Shown piece by piece: positions 15,896 to 25,106 of a stretch of 64,000 nucleotides of DNA. Each line of letters opens with the position of its first letter. Within the stretch, counting starts at the first letter, position 1. The DNA lies in NCBI RefSeq assembly GCF_037204085.1, contig NZ_JBBCBW010000016.1, positions 62,001 to 126,000 on the forward strand, written 5' to 3'. The translations under genes and the position numbers were made by a program. The notes beneath the pieces were generated by a model. The model had not been told where the DNA came from, ran no database searches, and saw only the letters and a program-made list of their open reading frames with translations. The DNA is from Variovorax sp037204085 (GTDB lineage: Bacteria > Pseudomonadota > Gammaproteobacteria > Burkholderiales > Burkholderiaceae_C).

Positions 15896-17404
15896 TCAAG
15901 ACGCCGCCGCACGGTTTGCCGTGCTTGCGGATGCCGCGGCCTCTTCGTTGTTGATGTTGTTGTTGCTGTTGTTCTTGTCGTTCTGAGTCGACCCCGGAGA
16001 TGCGGTGCGAAGCAGCAAGGCGCCGAGCAATCCCGCCACCGCCGCAAACACGGCGCCGACAAGAAACGCAAGGTTGTAGCCGCCGGTGAGGGCAAGAGGC
16101 AACTGCGCCCCGGCTGCCTGCATGGAGCCGGTTCGCGCCGCGGCGGCACTGGCCAGCACCGCGAGCCCGAGTGCGCCGCCCATCATGAAGGCGGTGTTGA
16201 CCACGCCGGAGGCAAGGCCCGAGTCGGCCGGGTCGACCTCGCTCATGGCCGCGAGCAGCACCGGGTTGAACGCCATGCCCGCGCCCAGGCCGAGCAGCAT
16301 CATCCCGGGCAGCACGTCGACGACAAAGCTGCCGTTGACGGGCGCGCGCGCAAAGAGCGCAAGGCCGATGGCCGCGAGCCAAAGCCCGGCCGCGAGCGGC
16401 TTGCGGATGCCGAAGCGCATCACCAGCTTGGCCGAGAGGCCGAGCGAGAACACCGCCATGATGATGTTGGCCGGCAGGAAGGCGAGGCCGATCTGCATTG
16501 GCGTGTAGTTCAGCACCAACTGCATATACAGCGCGGAAATGAAGAACCACGCGAACATCGCCGCCGCCCACAGCACGCCCACCACGTTGGCGACCGACAC
16601 GCTGCGCAGGCGAAAGAGGCCCAGCGGCATCAGCGGGTGCTGCACGCGCGCCTCGATGGTGATGAAGATCGCGAGCAGCACCACCGCAGCACCGAGCAGG
16701 CCCAGCGTTTGTGGGGAGCCCCAGCCGGCTTCGTTGCCGTTGACCACGCCGTAGACAGCGAGCATGAGCGACAACGTGACGGTGACGGCGCCGGCCACGT
16801 CGAGCTTTTCGCCGTGCGCCTGGCCACGCGCATTGGGCAGCAGCGCCACGCACAGCGCATACACCGCCACGCCGATCGGCAGGTTCACCAGGAAGATCCA
16901 GTGCCAGCTCAGCGAACTCGTGAGCAGCCCGCCCAGCAGCACGCCGATGCTGCCGCCGCCCGCGCAGACGAATCCGTACACGCCCATCGCCTTCGCGCGG
17001 TCGGCCGGTTCGGTGAACAGGTTCATGATGAGCGAAAGCGAGACGGCCGAGACCACCGCGCCGCCCAGCCCCTGCACCGCGCGCGCCGCAATCAGCACGC
17101 CTTGCGAGTTGGCAATGCCGCAGGCCAGCGACGCGAGCGTGAAGAGCACGAGGCCGACGAGGAAGAGCCTGCGGTGGCCGCACAGGTCGCCGAGCCGACC
17201 GCCCAGCAGCAGGAAGCCGCCGAAGGTCAGCATGTAGGCGTTCACTACCCAGACCAGCGAGGTCTCGGTGAAGCCCAAGTCGGTGCGGATCGAAGGCAGC
17301 GCCACGTTCACGATCGTGGTGTCGAGCACGATCATCAGCACGCCGAGGCACAGCACCATCAATGCGAGCCAGCGCTTCCGGTTGTTGTCGAGTGTGTCGG
17401 TCAT
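15896..17404 (-). CDS. MFS drug/proton antiporter, DHA2 (EmrB/QacA) family
   Basis: The protein has 502 residues with 14 predicted membrane helices, the DHA2 length. The DHA2 signature LGVLMIVLDTTIVNVALPSI is in helix 1, and motif A is GGRLGDLCGHRRLFLVG after helix 2. These pumps export hydrophobic toxic compounds using the proton gradient. No membrane-fusion partner is adjacent. It lies downstream of two VOC genes on the same strand, near a TetR regulator, which fits an inducible efflux and detoxification unit. The C-terminal tail is rich in Asn. Confidence 0.93.
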   Translation of the reverse strand: MTDTLDNNRKRWLALMVLCLGVLMIVLDTTIVNVALPSIRTDLGFTETSLVWVVNAYMLTFGGFLLLGGRLGDLCGHRRLFLVGLVLFTLASLACGIANSQGVLIAARAVQGLGGAVVSAVSLSLIMNLFTEPADRAKAMGVYGFVCAGGGSIGVLLGGLLTSSLSWHWIFLVNLPIGVAVYALCVALLPNARGQAHGEKLDVAGAVTVTLSLMLAVYGVVNGNEAGWGSPQTLGLLGAAVVLLAIFITIEARVQHPLMPLGLFRLRSVSVANVVGVLWAAAMFAWFFISALYMQLVLNYTPMQIGLAFLPANIIMAVFSLGLSAKLVMRFGIRKPLAAGLWLAAIGLALFARAPVNGSFVVDVLPGMMLLGLGAGMAFNPVLLAAMSEVDPADSGLASGVVNTAFMMGGALGLAVLASAAAARTGSMQAAGAQLPLALTGGYNLAFLVGAVFAAVAGLLGALLLRTASPGSTQNDKNNSNNNINNEEAAASASTANRAAAS

Positions 17405-17441
17405 GAAGAAAGATTCCCTGCAGATTGCGAGTGAGGTTGTT

Positions 17442-17861
17442 TCAGACCAGCGGCTTGCCGCCGTTGATGAGCCACGGCGTGCCGAAGCGGTCGGTCACCA
17501 TGCCGAAGCCCTCGACCCAGAAGGTCTTCTCGAAGGGCATGGAGACGGTGCCGCCCTCGGCGAAGGCGTCGAACACGCGGCGCGCTTCGGCAACGGTGTC
17601 GAGCGTCAGCGCAACGCCGAAGCCCTTCATGCCTTCGTAGGCTTGGCCGGGCATGGTGTCGGAGGCCATGAGCATGCCGTCGCCGTACACAAGGGAGGCA
17701 TGCATGATGCGTTTCTTGGCGTCGGCAGGCATCTGCTCGGTACCGGGCGCTTCGCCGATGGTCATCATCATCTGCATGGTGCCGCCGAGCGTCTTCTCGT
17801 AGAAGCGCATGGCTTCGGCTGCATTGCCGTCGAATGTGAGGTAAGCGTGGATGGGAGACAT
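17442..17861 (-). CDS. VOC-family protein (PhnB/glyoxalase-like)
   Basis: The protein has 139 residues. It starts MSPIHAYLTFDGNAAEAMRF and contains two beta-alpha-beta-beta-beta halves. The PhnB-like marks are YLTFDGNAAEAMRFYEKTLGG and FEKTFWVEGFGMVTDRFGTPWLING. Members bind small molecules, and some act as metalloenzymes, but the substrate is unknown. It is the second of two adjacent VOC genes, followed on the same strand by the MFS pump. Confidence 0.88.
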   Translation of the reverse strand: MSPIHAYLTFDGNAAEAMRFYEKTLGGTMQMMMTIGEAPGTEQMPADAKKRIMHASLVYGDGMLMASDTMPGQAYEGMKGFGVALTLDTVAEARRVFDAFAEGGTVSMPFEKTFWVEGFGMVTDRFGTPWLINGGKPLV

Positions 17862-17879
17862 GGTGTTTCCTTTCGGTGA

Positions 17880-18314
17880 TTACTTTTCGGCGTCCACCAC
17901 CAGCATCCAGCCAATGCCGAAGCGGTCGGTGAGCATGCCGAAGCTCGAGCTGAAGAAGGTCGGCGTCAGCGGCTGCATCACCTGTCCGCCGTCGGCCAGC
18001 GCGCCGAACCATTGGCGCGCCTCGGCGTCTGTGCTGGCACTGAGGGCGAGCATGATGCCCTTGAATTCCGCCTGGCCGGAACACCGTCCGTCGGAAGCCA
18101 TCAACTCGGTTTCGCCGATGCGCAAGACGGAGTGCATCACCTTGTCGGCGGCGGGCATGCCGCCGGCGCAACCTGCTTCGGCTTCGCCCGCCGGCATTTC
18201 GGGCGCATCGCTGTAGCGCATGAGCTGCACGACTTCGGCGCCGAGCGCCTTCTTGTAGAACGCGATGGCTTCGTCGCAGCGGCCTTCGAACGACAGATAA
18301 GACTGGACTTTCAT
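17880..18314 (-). CDS. VOC-family protein (PhnB/glyoxalase-like), paralogue of the next gene
   Basis: The protein has 144 residues from ATG 18314 (MKVQSYLSFEGRCDEAI). It has the same domain plan as its neighbour, with FEGRCDEAIAFYKKALGA near the N-terminus and TDRFGIGWMLVVD at the end, and is clearly a tandem paralogue. The start at 18314 follows an AAGGAT site. A longer in-frame start at 18431 would run through the TetR operator region and is rejected. It is the first gene of the VOC-VOC-MFS unit and is divergent from the TetR gene. Confidence 0.88.
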   Translation of the reverse strand: MKVQSYLSFEGRCDEAIAFYKKALGAEVVQLMRYSDAPEMPAGEAEAGCAGGMPAADKVMHSVLRIGETELMASDGRCSGQAEFKGIMLALSASTDAEARQWFGALADGGQVMQPLTPTFFSSSFGMLTDRFGIGWMLVVDAEK

Positions 18315-18383
18315 GGCAGATCCTTTGGACTGAGGAGGAAAGGGTGCGCAGAAGACCTGCGCGAGTACGGAATACCTAGTTTG

Positions 18384-18430
18384 TGTACACCGTCCACAAA
18401 GAATAGCAGACATAATGGACACTGTCCACA
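18384..18430. promoter_or_regulatory. Two operator copies between the TetR gene and the VOC gene
   Basis: TGGACACTGTCCACA (18416-18430) contains the palindrome TGGACA-C-TGTCCA. TGTACACCGTCCACA (18384-18398) matches it at 13 of 15 positions, 32 bp upstream. Such a pair in a TetR-divergent intergenic region is a typical autoregulatory operator set, probably repressing both directions. Confidence 0.65.
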
Positions 18431-18441
18431 TGGAGATTCCG

Positions 18442-19104
18442 ATGAGCCCCCCCGTCGTCCCGCCCGCACCCGTTCCGCCTGCCGCCCGAAGTACTTACCG
18501 GCATGGCGACTTGCGACGGGCGCTGCTCGAAGCGGGCGTGGAGCTGGCGCGCGACGGCGGCCCCGATGCGGTGGCGCTGCGCGAGGTAACGCGGCGCGCG
18601 GGCGTGGTGCCCAACGCGGCGTACCGGCACTTCGCGAGCCGGCGCGAGTTGCTGCTTGCGGTGCGCGCGGCGGCGCTCTCGGCGGCCGCCGTCTCCATGG
18701 AAAAGGAACTGGCGGTGCTACCCCGCGAACAGCCGCCGCTGGACTTCGCACGGGCGCAGGTGCGGGCCATCGGTACGGCCTATCTGCGTTTTGCGCAGGC
18801 GGAGCCGGGGCTTTTTCGCACGGCTTTCGTGGTGTCGTCTGAAGATGCCGAAGGCGAGGTGGGCCCGGCGAGCGTGGGCGCCAGCGGGATGGGGCCCTTT
18901 CAGCTGCTGGGCGCCGCGATCGACCGGCTCGTGGAGGCGGGCGCGCTCGAGGCTTCTCGCCGGCCGGATGCCGAATACCTGGCCTGGTCGGCCGTGCACG
19001 GGCTGGCACTGCTGATCATCGACGGGCCGCTGAAAGGCATCGGCGCCGAAGCCGCCCACACGCTCGGGCAGCGCCTGATCGACATGGTGGAGCGCGGCCT
19101 CTAG
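18442..19104 (+). CDS. TetR/AcrR-family transcriptional regulator
   Basis: The protein has 220 residues from ATG 18442, placed 6 bases after GGAG. Earlier in-frame ATGs (18415, 18430) fall inside or at the edge of the operator. The N-terminal helix-turn-helix is YRHGDLRRALLEAGVELARD followed by VALREVTRRAGVVPNAAYRHF. The C-terminal ligand domain is of the WHG type (the family member region around YLRFAQAEPGLFRTAF). It probably represses the divergent VOC-MFS unit and itself through the repeats at 18384-18430. Confidence 0.92.
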   Translation: MSPPVVPPAPVPPAARSTYRHGDLRRALLEAGVELARDGGPDAVALREVTRRAGVVPNAAYRHFASRRELLLAVRAAALSAAAVSMEKELAVLPREQPPLDFARAQVRAIGTAYLRFAQAEPGLFRTAFVVSSEDAEGEVGPASVGASGMGPFQLLGAAIDRLVEAGALEASRRPDAEYLAWSAVHGLALLIIDGPLKGIGAEAAHTLGQRLIDMVERGL

Positions 19105-19128
19105 CCGCAGCTCCCCGGAGGCGGAGGG

Positions 19129-19620
19129 CTACAGGTAGATCTTCTGCAGCAGCCGGATCAGCGTTTCGCGCTCGCGCGCCGTGAGCCGTGCGCTGGCATC
19201 GGCCTCGAGCTGCGTCACCGTCTGCTCGGCCTCGCGGATCAGCTTGTCGCCCGCTTCGGTGAGATGCAGGCCCACGGCGCGGCCGTCGTGCGGATGCGGC
19301 TTGCGCTCGATGAGCCCGCGGCTGTCCAGCGTGGCCACCAGGCTCACCAGGTTGGGCGGCAGGATGTCGAGCGCGTTGCACAGCTGGCGCGACGTGGCGC
19401 CCGGGTTGTGCGCCAGCAGAGATAGCACCGAAAAGTCGATCTGCTTGAGCCCGTAAGGCGCCATGCGTTCGGCGAACACGCCGCTGATGATCAGCCAGGC
19501 GCGGCGCGCGTTGTAGCCGACCAGGGCTTCGAGCATGCGGGCGTCGAGCTGGTCGGACTTGCCGTTGCCGGGCGCTGCCGGCTCTGCCTTGGCGGAACTG
19601 TTCTTGGATGGACGAGGCAT
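19129..19620 (-). CDS. MarR-family regulator of the aromatic-acid operon
   Basis: The protein has 163 residues from ATG 19620. The winged-helix core is seen in FSVLSLLAHNPGATSRQL, LPPNLVSLVATLDSRGLIER and the wing PHPHDGRAVGLHLT. MarR regulators of ferulate and hydroxycinnamate genes release DNA on binding the CoA thioester. The gene ends the leftward unit that starts with the hydratase gene, so control of that unit is likely. Its binding site may be the AT-rich palindrome at 25910-25922. Confidence 0.9.
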   Translation of the reverse strand: MPRPSKNSSAKAEPAAPGNGKSDQLDARMLEALVGYNARRAWLIISGVFAERMAPYGLKQIDFSVLSLLAHNPGATSRQLCNALDILPPNLVSLVATLDSRGLIERKPHPHDGRAVGLHLTEAGDKLIREAEQTVTQLEADASARLTARERETLIRLLQKIYL

Positions 19621-19660
19621 GGCCCGAGCGTAACCCGCGGCCGGCCCGGCCGGCGCGCCG

Positions 19661-21418
19661 TCAGCTTGAAGCAGCGGGGGTTTTTGCGGCGTCGTGCGAC
19701 ATGGCAACACTCTCGCAGGCGCGCTTGACGATGCCCAGCCGCATTTCGAACTCGGGCAGCACCCAGCGCCGGAATGCCGCCGCCGGGCCGGCCCTGGCGG
19801 CGCGCTCCGCATCCGATGCCTCGGTCGCATCGATGCGCGCCCAGGCCCAGGCCATCAAGGTGAGCATTACCACCCGCAGGTAGTCGTCGGCCACTTCGTA
19901 GGGCAGCACGGGGTCGGCATGCGCGGCCATGGCAATGGTGGTGCCCAGGTAGCGCAGCTGCGCGAGCCGGCGTTGCACGTCGGCATCGGCCTCGCGCGAA
20001 GCATCGAGCGTGTCGCGCAGTTCGATCAGCACGGCCGACATGGCGGCGCCGGCGTCGGGCAGCACCTTGCGCACCAGCAGGTCGATCGCCTGGATCTCGT
20101 TGGTGCCCTCGTAAATCATGGTGACCCGCGCGTCGCGCACGATCTGCTCGATGCCCCATTCGCGCACGTAGCCGTGGCCGCCGAACACCTGCAGGCATTC
20201 GCTCGCGCCATGGAAAGCCTGCTGCGTGCAGGCGGCCTTCAGCACCGGGGTGACCAGCGAACACCAGCGCTGCGCACGGTCGCGCGCCTTGGCGTCGGCG
20301 TCGTGCGTGGCCACATCGAGCATGAGCGCGGTGCGGTAGGCGAGCGTGCGGCCGGCCTCGACCCACGCGCGCTGCGTGTCCAGAATGCGCCGGACGGCGG
20401 GGTGTTCTGCAATCAGGTCGGCGGCTTCGCTGCCGCGGCTTGCGGGCACCGCGCCGGGCGCGCGCATCTGGCGGCGCTCCGCGGCGTAGGCATCGGCCTT
20501 CTGCCAGGCGGCATCGAGCAGCCCGACGCCCTGCAGCGCCACATGCAGGCGCGCCGCATTCATCATGACGAACATCGCGGCCAGGCCGCGGCCCGGCTCA
20601 CCGACCAGCCAGCCGGTGGCTTCGTCGAAGCGCATGACGCAGGTCGGGCTGCCGTGCAGGCCCATTTTTTCTTCGATGCGTTCGCAGTGCACCGCGTTGC
20701 GCGTGCCGTCTTCCAGCTGCTTGGGCACCAACACCAGCGACAGGCCCTTGGGCCCGGCGGGCGCATCGGGCAAGCGGCAGAGCACCAGGTGCACGATGTT
20801 CGGCGTCAGGTCGTGCTCGCCACCTGAAATGAAGATCTTGCCGCCGCTCACGCGACAGCTGCCGTCGGCCTGCGGCACGGCGCGCGTGCGCACCTGGCCC
20901 AGGTCGCTGCCCGCATGGGCTTCGGTCAGGCACATGGTGGCGAGCCATTCGCCGCTGGCGATCTTCGAAAGGTAGCGGGCCTTCAGTTCGTCGCTGCCGT
21001 GATGCTTGAGGCAGGCATAGGCGCCGTGCAGCAGGCCCGGCGCCATGGTGAACCCGTGGTTTGCTGCGCTCAGCCATTCGTAGAGGATGGCTTCGAGCAC
21101 GGTCGGCAAACCTTGGCCTCCGTCTTCCGGCGCCGCCGAAAGGCTGGGCCAGCCGCCGTCGACCAGTGCCCGGTAGGCCTCGCGAAAGCCTGGCGGCGTG
21201 GTGACTTCGCCTTGGCTGAAACGGCAGCCGATCTCGTCTCCACCCCGGTTCGATGGCGCCACCGCCTCGGCCACGAAGCGTGCCGCTTCCTCCAGCACCT
21301 GGGCCTGCAGCGCCTCGTCGACTTCGGCAAAGGGCGCGAGCGCGCCCAGCCGCACAGGCGCATCGAGCACCGCGTTCAGGATGAATCGGCTGTCTTCGGG
21401 GCGGGGGCGGTAATCCAT
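19661..21418 (-). CDS. Acyl-CoA dehydrogenase, long FadE-like type
   Basis: The protein has 585 residues, longer than the 380-residue classical enzymes, and resembles the group with an extra C-terminal domain. The FAD and substrate blocks are MCLTEAHAGSDLGQVRTRAV and FISGGEHDLTPN. The catalytic base region is IYEGTNEIQAIDLLVRK with Glu in TNE. The reaction is alpha,beta-dehydrogenation of an acyl-CoA. In this operon it may act on an aryl- or acyl-CoA from hydroxycinnamate breakdown. It is 19 bp downstream of the Bug-type gene. Confidence 0.93.
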   Translation of the reverse strand: MDYRPRPEDSRFILNAVLDAPVRLGALAPFAEVDEALQAQVLEEAARFVAEAVAPSNRGGDEIGCRFSQGEVTTPPGFREAYRALVDGGWPSLSAAPEDGGQGLPTVLEAILYEWLSAANHGFTMAPGLLHGAYACLKHHGSDELKARYLSKIASGEWLATMCLTEAHAGSDLGQVRTRAVPQADGSCRVSGGKIFISGGEHDLTPNIVHLVLCRLPDAPAGPKGLSLVLVPKQLEDGTRNAVHCERIEEKMGLHGSPTCVMRFDEATGWLVGEPGRGLAAMFVMMNAARLHVALQGVGLLDAAWQKADAYAAERRQMRAPGAVPASRGSEAADLIAEHPAVRRILDTQRAWVEAGRTLAYRTALMLDVATHDADAKARDRAQRWCSLVTPVLKAACTQQAFHGASECLQVFGGHGYVREWGIEQIVRDARVTMIYEGTNEIQAIDLLVRKVLPDAGAAMSAVLIELRDTLDASREADADVQRRLAQLRYLGTTIAMAAHADPVLPYEVADDYLRVVMLTLMAWAWARIDATEASDAERAARAGPAAAFRRWVLPEFEMRLGIVKRACESVAMSHDAAKTPAASS

Positions 21419-21437
21419 CGAGATATCAGGAACAGGA

Positions 21438-22427
21438 TCAGGATTCGGCGGTGAAGCCGATCTTCTTGACCAGCGGGCCCCAGCGTTCGTATTCGGACTG
21501 AAGCGATTTCTTCATGTCTTCGGGTGAGGAGCCGTGCGCGATGAGGCCGACCGACAGCAGGCCCTCGGCCACGGTCTTGTCCTTGAGGGCAGCCTGGATC
21601 GCGGTGCTCGCCGCAGCGACAACGCTGGCCGGCGTCTTGGCGGGGGCGAAAAAGCCGAACCATTCATCGGCCACGATTTCCGGGAAGCCCTGCTCGATGA
21701 AGGTGGGCACGTCGGGCAGGTAGGCCACGCGCTGTGCACCCGAGGTGGCCAGCACGCGCAGCTTGCCGGCCTTGGCGAAGGGCAGGTAGTCGCCCACCGG
21801 CGTCATGCTCGATGCGATCTGCCCGCCCACCACGTCGTTGATGGCCGGCAGCGAGCCGCGGTAGGGAATGTGGCGCAGGTCGGTGCCACTGTTCAGGCCG
21901 AGCAGCGCGCCCAGGAAGTGCGGCGTCGAGCCCGCGCCCGGCGAGCCGTAGCTGGCCTGGCCGGGATTGGCCTTGGCCCAGGCGATGTAGTCTTTCAGCG
22001 TCTTCACGCTGGCCGGCACCATCGGTCCGACCGCCAGGCCATGTGTCATGACGGCGCCGATGGAAACGGGCGCGAAATCGGCAAGGCCGTAGCTCAGCTT
22101 GGTATAGATGTGCGGGTAGGTGGACAGCGCGGAGGCCTGCGCGAGGCACAGCACCGAGCCGTCGGCCACCGAAGTCTTGAGCGTTTCGAGCGCAATGCGC
22201 CCGCCCGCGCCGGGCTTGTTCTCGACCACTGCGTTGGTCTTCGAGAACGGCGTATCGCCGAGCTTCTCGGCCACGCGTCGCGCCACGCTGTCGCCAGCGC
22301 TGCCGGCCGGAAAGCCGTAATAGATTTTTGCCTGCTGCACCGCCTGGGCGAGTGCGGCAAACGGATGCAGTGCGCCGAATGCGGCTGCGCCGCCGAGTGC
22401 TGTCACGAACTGACGTCGATTGGTCAT
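21438..22427 (-). CDS. Bug-family tripartite tricarboxylate/aromatic-acid binding protein
   Basis: This 329-residue periplasmic protein has a Tat-like signal, MTNRRQFVTALGGAAAFGAL (twin Arg followed by QF). The Bug (TctC) fold is seen in YYGFPAGSAGDSVARRVAEK, VENKPGAGGRIALE and WFGFFAPAKTP. Bug proteins capture carboxylates for TTT-type transporters. No membrane components are next to it, the usual orphan state in Comamonadaceae. The ligand is probably the aromatic acid degraded by the surrounding enzymes. Confidence 0.92.
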   Translation of the reverse strand: MTNRRQFVTALGGAAAFGALHPFAALAQAVQQAKIYYGFPAGSAGDSVARRVAEKLGDTPFSKTNAVVENKPGAGGRIALETLKTSVADGSVLCLAQASALSTYPHIYTKLSYGLADFAPVSIGAVMTHGLAVGPMVPASVKTLKDYIAWAKANPGQASYGSPGAGSTPHFLGALLGLNSGTDLRHIPYRGSLPAINDVVGGQIASSMTPVGDYLPFAKAGKLRVLATSGAQRVAYLPDVPTFIEQGFPEIVADEWFGFFAPAKTPASVVAAASTAIQAALKDKTVAEGLLSVGLIAHGSSPEDMKKSLQSEYERWGPLVKKIGFTAES

Positions 22428-22463
22428 GGTCTTGTCTCCTGTATTTTTTTCGAGGGGCTGGAA

Positions 22464-23228
22464 TCAGCGCGGCGCCATGCGCAAGGCGCCGTCGAGGCGA
22501 ATCACTTCGCCGTTCAAATGCCCGTTGGTCACGATGTGGCAGGCCAGCTCGGCAAATTCCGAAGGCTTGCCGAGGCGCGGTGGAAACGGAATCGACGCGG
22601 CCAGCGATTGCTGCACGGCCTCGGGCAGCTCCATCAAGAGCGGCGTGGCAAAGAGGCCCGGCGCCACGGTGCACACGCGAATGGCGTGCTGCGCGAGGTC
22701 GCGCGCCATCGGCAGCGTCATGCCGACCAGGCCGCCCTTCGATGCGCTGTAGGCCTGCTGGCCCACCTGGCCGTCGAAGGCCGCCACCGACGCGGTAAAG
22801 AGCATCACACCCTTTTCGCCGTTGTCGAGCGCATCGAGCTTGGCGCAGCGCGCCGCGAACAGGCGCGCCATGTTGTAGCCGCCGATCAGGTTGATATTGA
22901 CCACGCGCACGAAGTCTTCGAGCGGCGCCGGGTTGCCGTCCTTGCCGACGATGCGCTTCGCGCTGCCGATGCCGGCCACGTTCATGAGAATGCGCGCGGG
23001 GCCGTGCGCCGCGGCCGCCTTGTCGAGCGCGGCATTGACGCTCTCGGTGTCGGTGATGTCGCAAACGCACGCCACGCCGCCGATTTCGGCAGCCACCTTT
23101 TCGGCGAGCTCCGCGTTTCGGTCGAGCACGGCCACCTTGGCGCCCAGGCGCGAGAGTTCGCGCGCGGTGGCCTCGCCGAGGCCCGATGCGCCACCGGTGA
23201 CGAGTGCTGCTTGTCCTTCGATCTTCAT
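22464..23228 (-). CDS. Short-chain dehydrogenase, 3-hydroxyacyl-CoA dehydrogenase (HSD10-like)
   Basis: The protein has 254 residues. The cofactor motif is TGGASGLGEAT near residue 12 with Asp in VAVLDRN, indicating NAD+. The catalytic set is Ser in FTASVAAF and the YSASKGG Tyr-Lys. It resembles type-2 3-hydroxyacyl-CoA dehydrogenases. Between the ligase, the hydratase and the dehydrogenase, it would oxidise the 3-hydroxyacyl-CoA made by the hydratase. That points to a beta-oxidation-like route for the side chain. No thiolase gene is present in the window. Confidence 0.92.
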   Translation of the reverse strand: MKIEGQAALVTGGASGLGEATARELSRLGAKVAVLDRNAELAEKVAAEIGGVACVCDITDTESVNAALDKAAAAHGPARILMNVAGIGSAKRIVGKDGNPAPLEDFVRVVNINLIGGYNMARLFAARCAKLDALDNGEKGVMLFTASVAAFDGQVGQQAYSASKGGLVGMTLPMARDLAQHAIRVCTVAPGLFATPLLMELPEAVQQSLAASIPFPPRLGKPSEFAELACHIVTNGHLNGEVIRLDGALRMAPR

Positions 23229-23252
23229 GGTGTTTGTCTCCTTGGATGCGGT

Positions 23253-25106
23253 TCAGCGGGGCTTCAGCGTGAAGGGCAGGGTGTCGGCGTGCAGCGCCTC
23301 GACCAGGTGGTCGCGGTGCTTGAGCACGGCACGCTGGTTGATGGAGCCCTTGTCGGTCACTTCGCCCTTGTCGATAGAAGGCGGCTCGGCCATGAGGTGC
23401 AGCCGCGCGATGCGGTTGGCGCTGCCGGTGCCCATGGCGGCCAGTTCGTTGGCCACCTGCTGGAAGTGCGCCTGCACCGGCGCGCTTTCGAGCACCTGCT
23501 GCATCGTTGCGTCTGCAGGCAAGCCGGCAAGCTCTCGCACCTTCTGCGTGGGGAAGATCAGCGCGCCGACTTCCTTCAGGTTGATGCCGGTGAGCACCGC
23601 GTCTTGCACGTAGGGCGCACCGGCCGCGATGATCTTGGCGCGCAGCGGGCCCACGCTCACGAAGGTGCCGGTGGCCAGCTTGAAGTCTTCGGCAATGCGG
23701 CCGTCGAAGCGCAGGCCGCGGTGGATGTTGTTTTCGTCGATCCACTTCACTGCGTCGCCGGTGCAGAAGAAGCCCTCTTCATCCAGCGCCTCGGCCGTGG
23801 CCTCGGGCGCGCGCCAGTAGCCGGGGGTGATGTTGGGGCCGCGGTAGCGCACCTCGGTCTTGCCGTCGACCTGGATCAGCTTGAGCTCGATGCCCGCCGC
23901 CGGCAGGCCGATGTCGCCCGACTTGACTTCGGGGCCGGTGACATACAGCGCGAAGGGGCCCGACTCGGTCATGCCCAGGCCCGTGCCCATGACGATGCGC
24001 TCGCCCACTTCAGCCTCTTGCGTGCGGTGCAGGCTGTCCCAGATGGGCTGCGCGAGCGCCGCGCCGGAATAGAAGAACATCTTCACGCGCGACAGCAGGT
24101 TGCGGCGCAGCACCGCATCGGTTTCCATCGCGTGCGCAATGGCCTCGAAGCCGGTGGGCACGTTGAAGTAGATGGTGGGCGCGATCTCGCGCAGGTTGCG
24201 CAGCGTCTCGGCCATGCCGCCGGGCGTGGGCTTGCCGTCGTCGATGTAGAGCGTGCCGCCGTTGTCCAGCACGATGCCCACGTTGTGGTTGCCGCCGAAG
24301 GTGTGGTTCCACGGCAGCCAGTCGACCAGCACCGGCGGCTCCTCGCCCAGTGCGGGAATCGATTGCCGCAGCTGCTGCTGGTTGGCGCACCACATGCGGT
24401 GCGTGTTGATCACCGCCTTGGGCATCTTGGTGGAGCCCGAGGTGAAGAGAAACTTGGTGATGGTGTCCGGCCCCGTGGCTCGCATCGCGGCGTCGATGGC
24501 CGATGTTGCAGGCGTGGCGGCGAGTGCGTCCAGGCTGGTGGTGGCGCGGCCTTCGAGCTGGCCTTCGGCGAGGACGACTTCGGTGCCAGCCGGCACCACG
24601 GCCTGGATGGCGCGGGCATAGCGCGCGGCGTCGGCGGCGAACACGAGACCCGGCGTGAGCGTCTCCAGCACGTGGCGCAGCTTTTCGAAGTCCTGGCTCA
24701 CCAGCGAATAGGGCGGGGACACGGGGCAATACGGCACGCCGGCATAAAGGCAGCCAAGGGCCAGCAGTGCGTGTTCGATACTGTTCTCGCTGAGGATCGC
24801 GACCGGGCGGTCCGGGCTCAGGCCGCGATCGAGCAGGGCCTGACCGATGCTGCGCGCCTTCTGCAGCGCCTCGGCGTAGCTCACGCGCTTCCAGTCGCCG
24901 GTGCTGCCGTCGGCCAGCCGTTCGCGGCGGGCGATGAAGGTGCGCTCGGGCGCGGCTTCGGCCCAGTGCGCCAGGCGGTCGGTCATGCGGTCGCGGTAGG
25001 GGCCGAGCTCTGTTTCGGCCCGCAGGTATTGCGTGCCTGGCGCGCCTTCGCGCAGCACTGCGCGCGTGACGCCGAACGCCAGCGGACGGTATCGGATCGT
25101 GGTCAT
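23253..25106 (-). CDS. Feruloyl-CoA synthase (aryl-CoA ligase)
   Basis: The protein has 617 residues from ATG 25106, which overlaps the upstream hydratase stop (ATGA). An earlier in-frame start overlaps that gene. It is an acyl-adenylate-forming enzyme with the P-loop FLFTSGSTKMPKAV, the Tyr-Gly-type loop GTGLGMTESGPFAL and the hinge region TGDAVKWID. The N-terminus RYRPLAFGVTRAVLREGAPG is typical of the feruloyl-CoA synthase group. The likely reaction is ATP-dependent CoA thioester formation from ferulate or another hydroxycinnamate. The precise acid is inferred. Confidence 0.9.
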   Translation of the reverse strand: MTTIRYRPLAFGVTRAVLREGAPGTQYLRAETELGPYRDRMTDRLAHWAEAAPERTFIARRERLADGSTGDWKRVSYAEALQKARSIGQALLDRGLSPDRPVAILSENSIEHALLALGCLYAGVPYCPVSPPYSLVSQDFEKLRHVLETLTPGLVFAADAARYARAIQAVVPAGTEVVLAEGQLEGRATTSLDALAATPATSAIDAAMRATGPDTITKFLFTSGSTKMPKAVINTHRMWCANQQQLRQSIPALGEEPPVLVDWLPWNHTFGGNHNVGIVLDNGGTLYIDDGKPTPGGMAETLRNLREIAPTIYFNVPTGFEAIAHAMETDAVLRRNLLSRVKMFFYSGAALAQPIWDSLHRTQEAEVGERIVMGTGLGMTESGPFALYVTGPEVKSGDIGLPAAGIELKLIQVDGKTEVRYRGPNITPGYWRAPEATAEALDEEGFFCTGDAVKWIDENNIHRGLRFDGRIAEDFKLATGTFVSVGPLRAKIIAAGAPYVQDAVLTGINLKEVGALIFPTQKVRELAGLPADATMQQVLESAPVQAHFQQVANELAAMGTGSANRIARLHLMAEPPSIDKGEVTDKGSINQRAVLKHRDHLVEALHADTLPFTLKPR

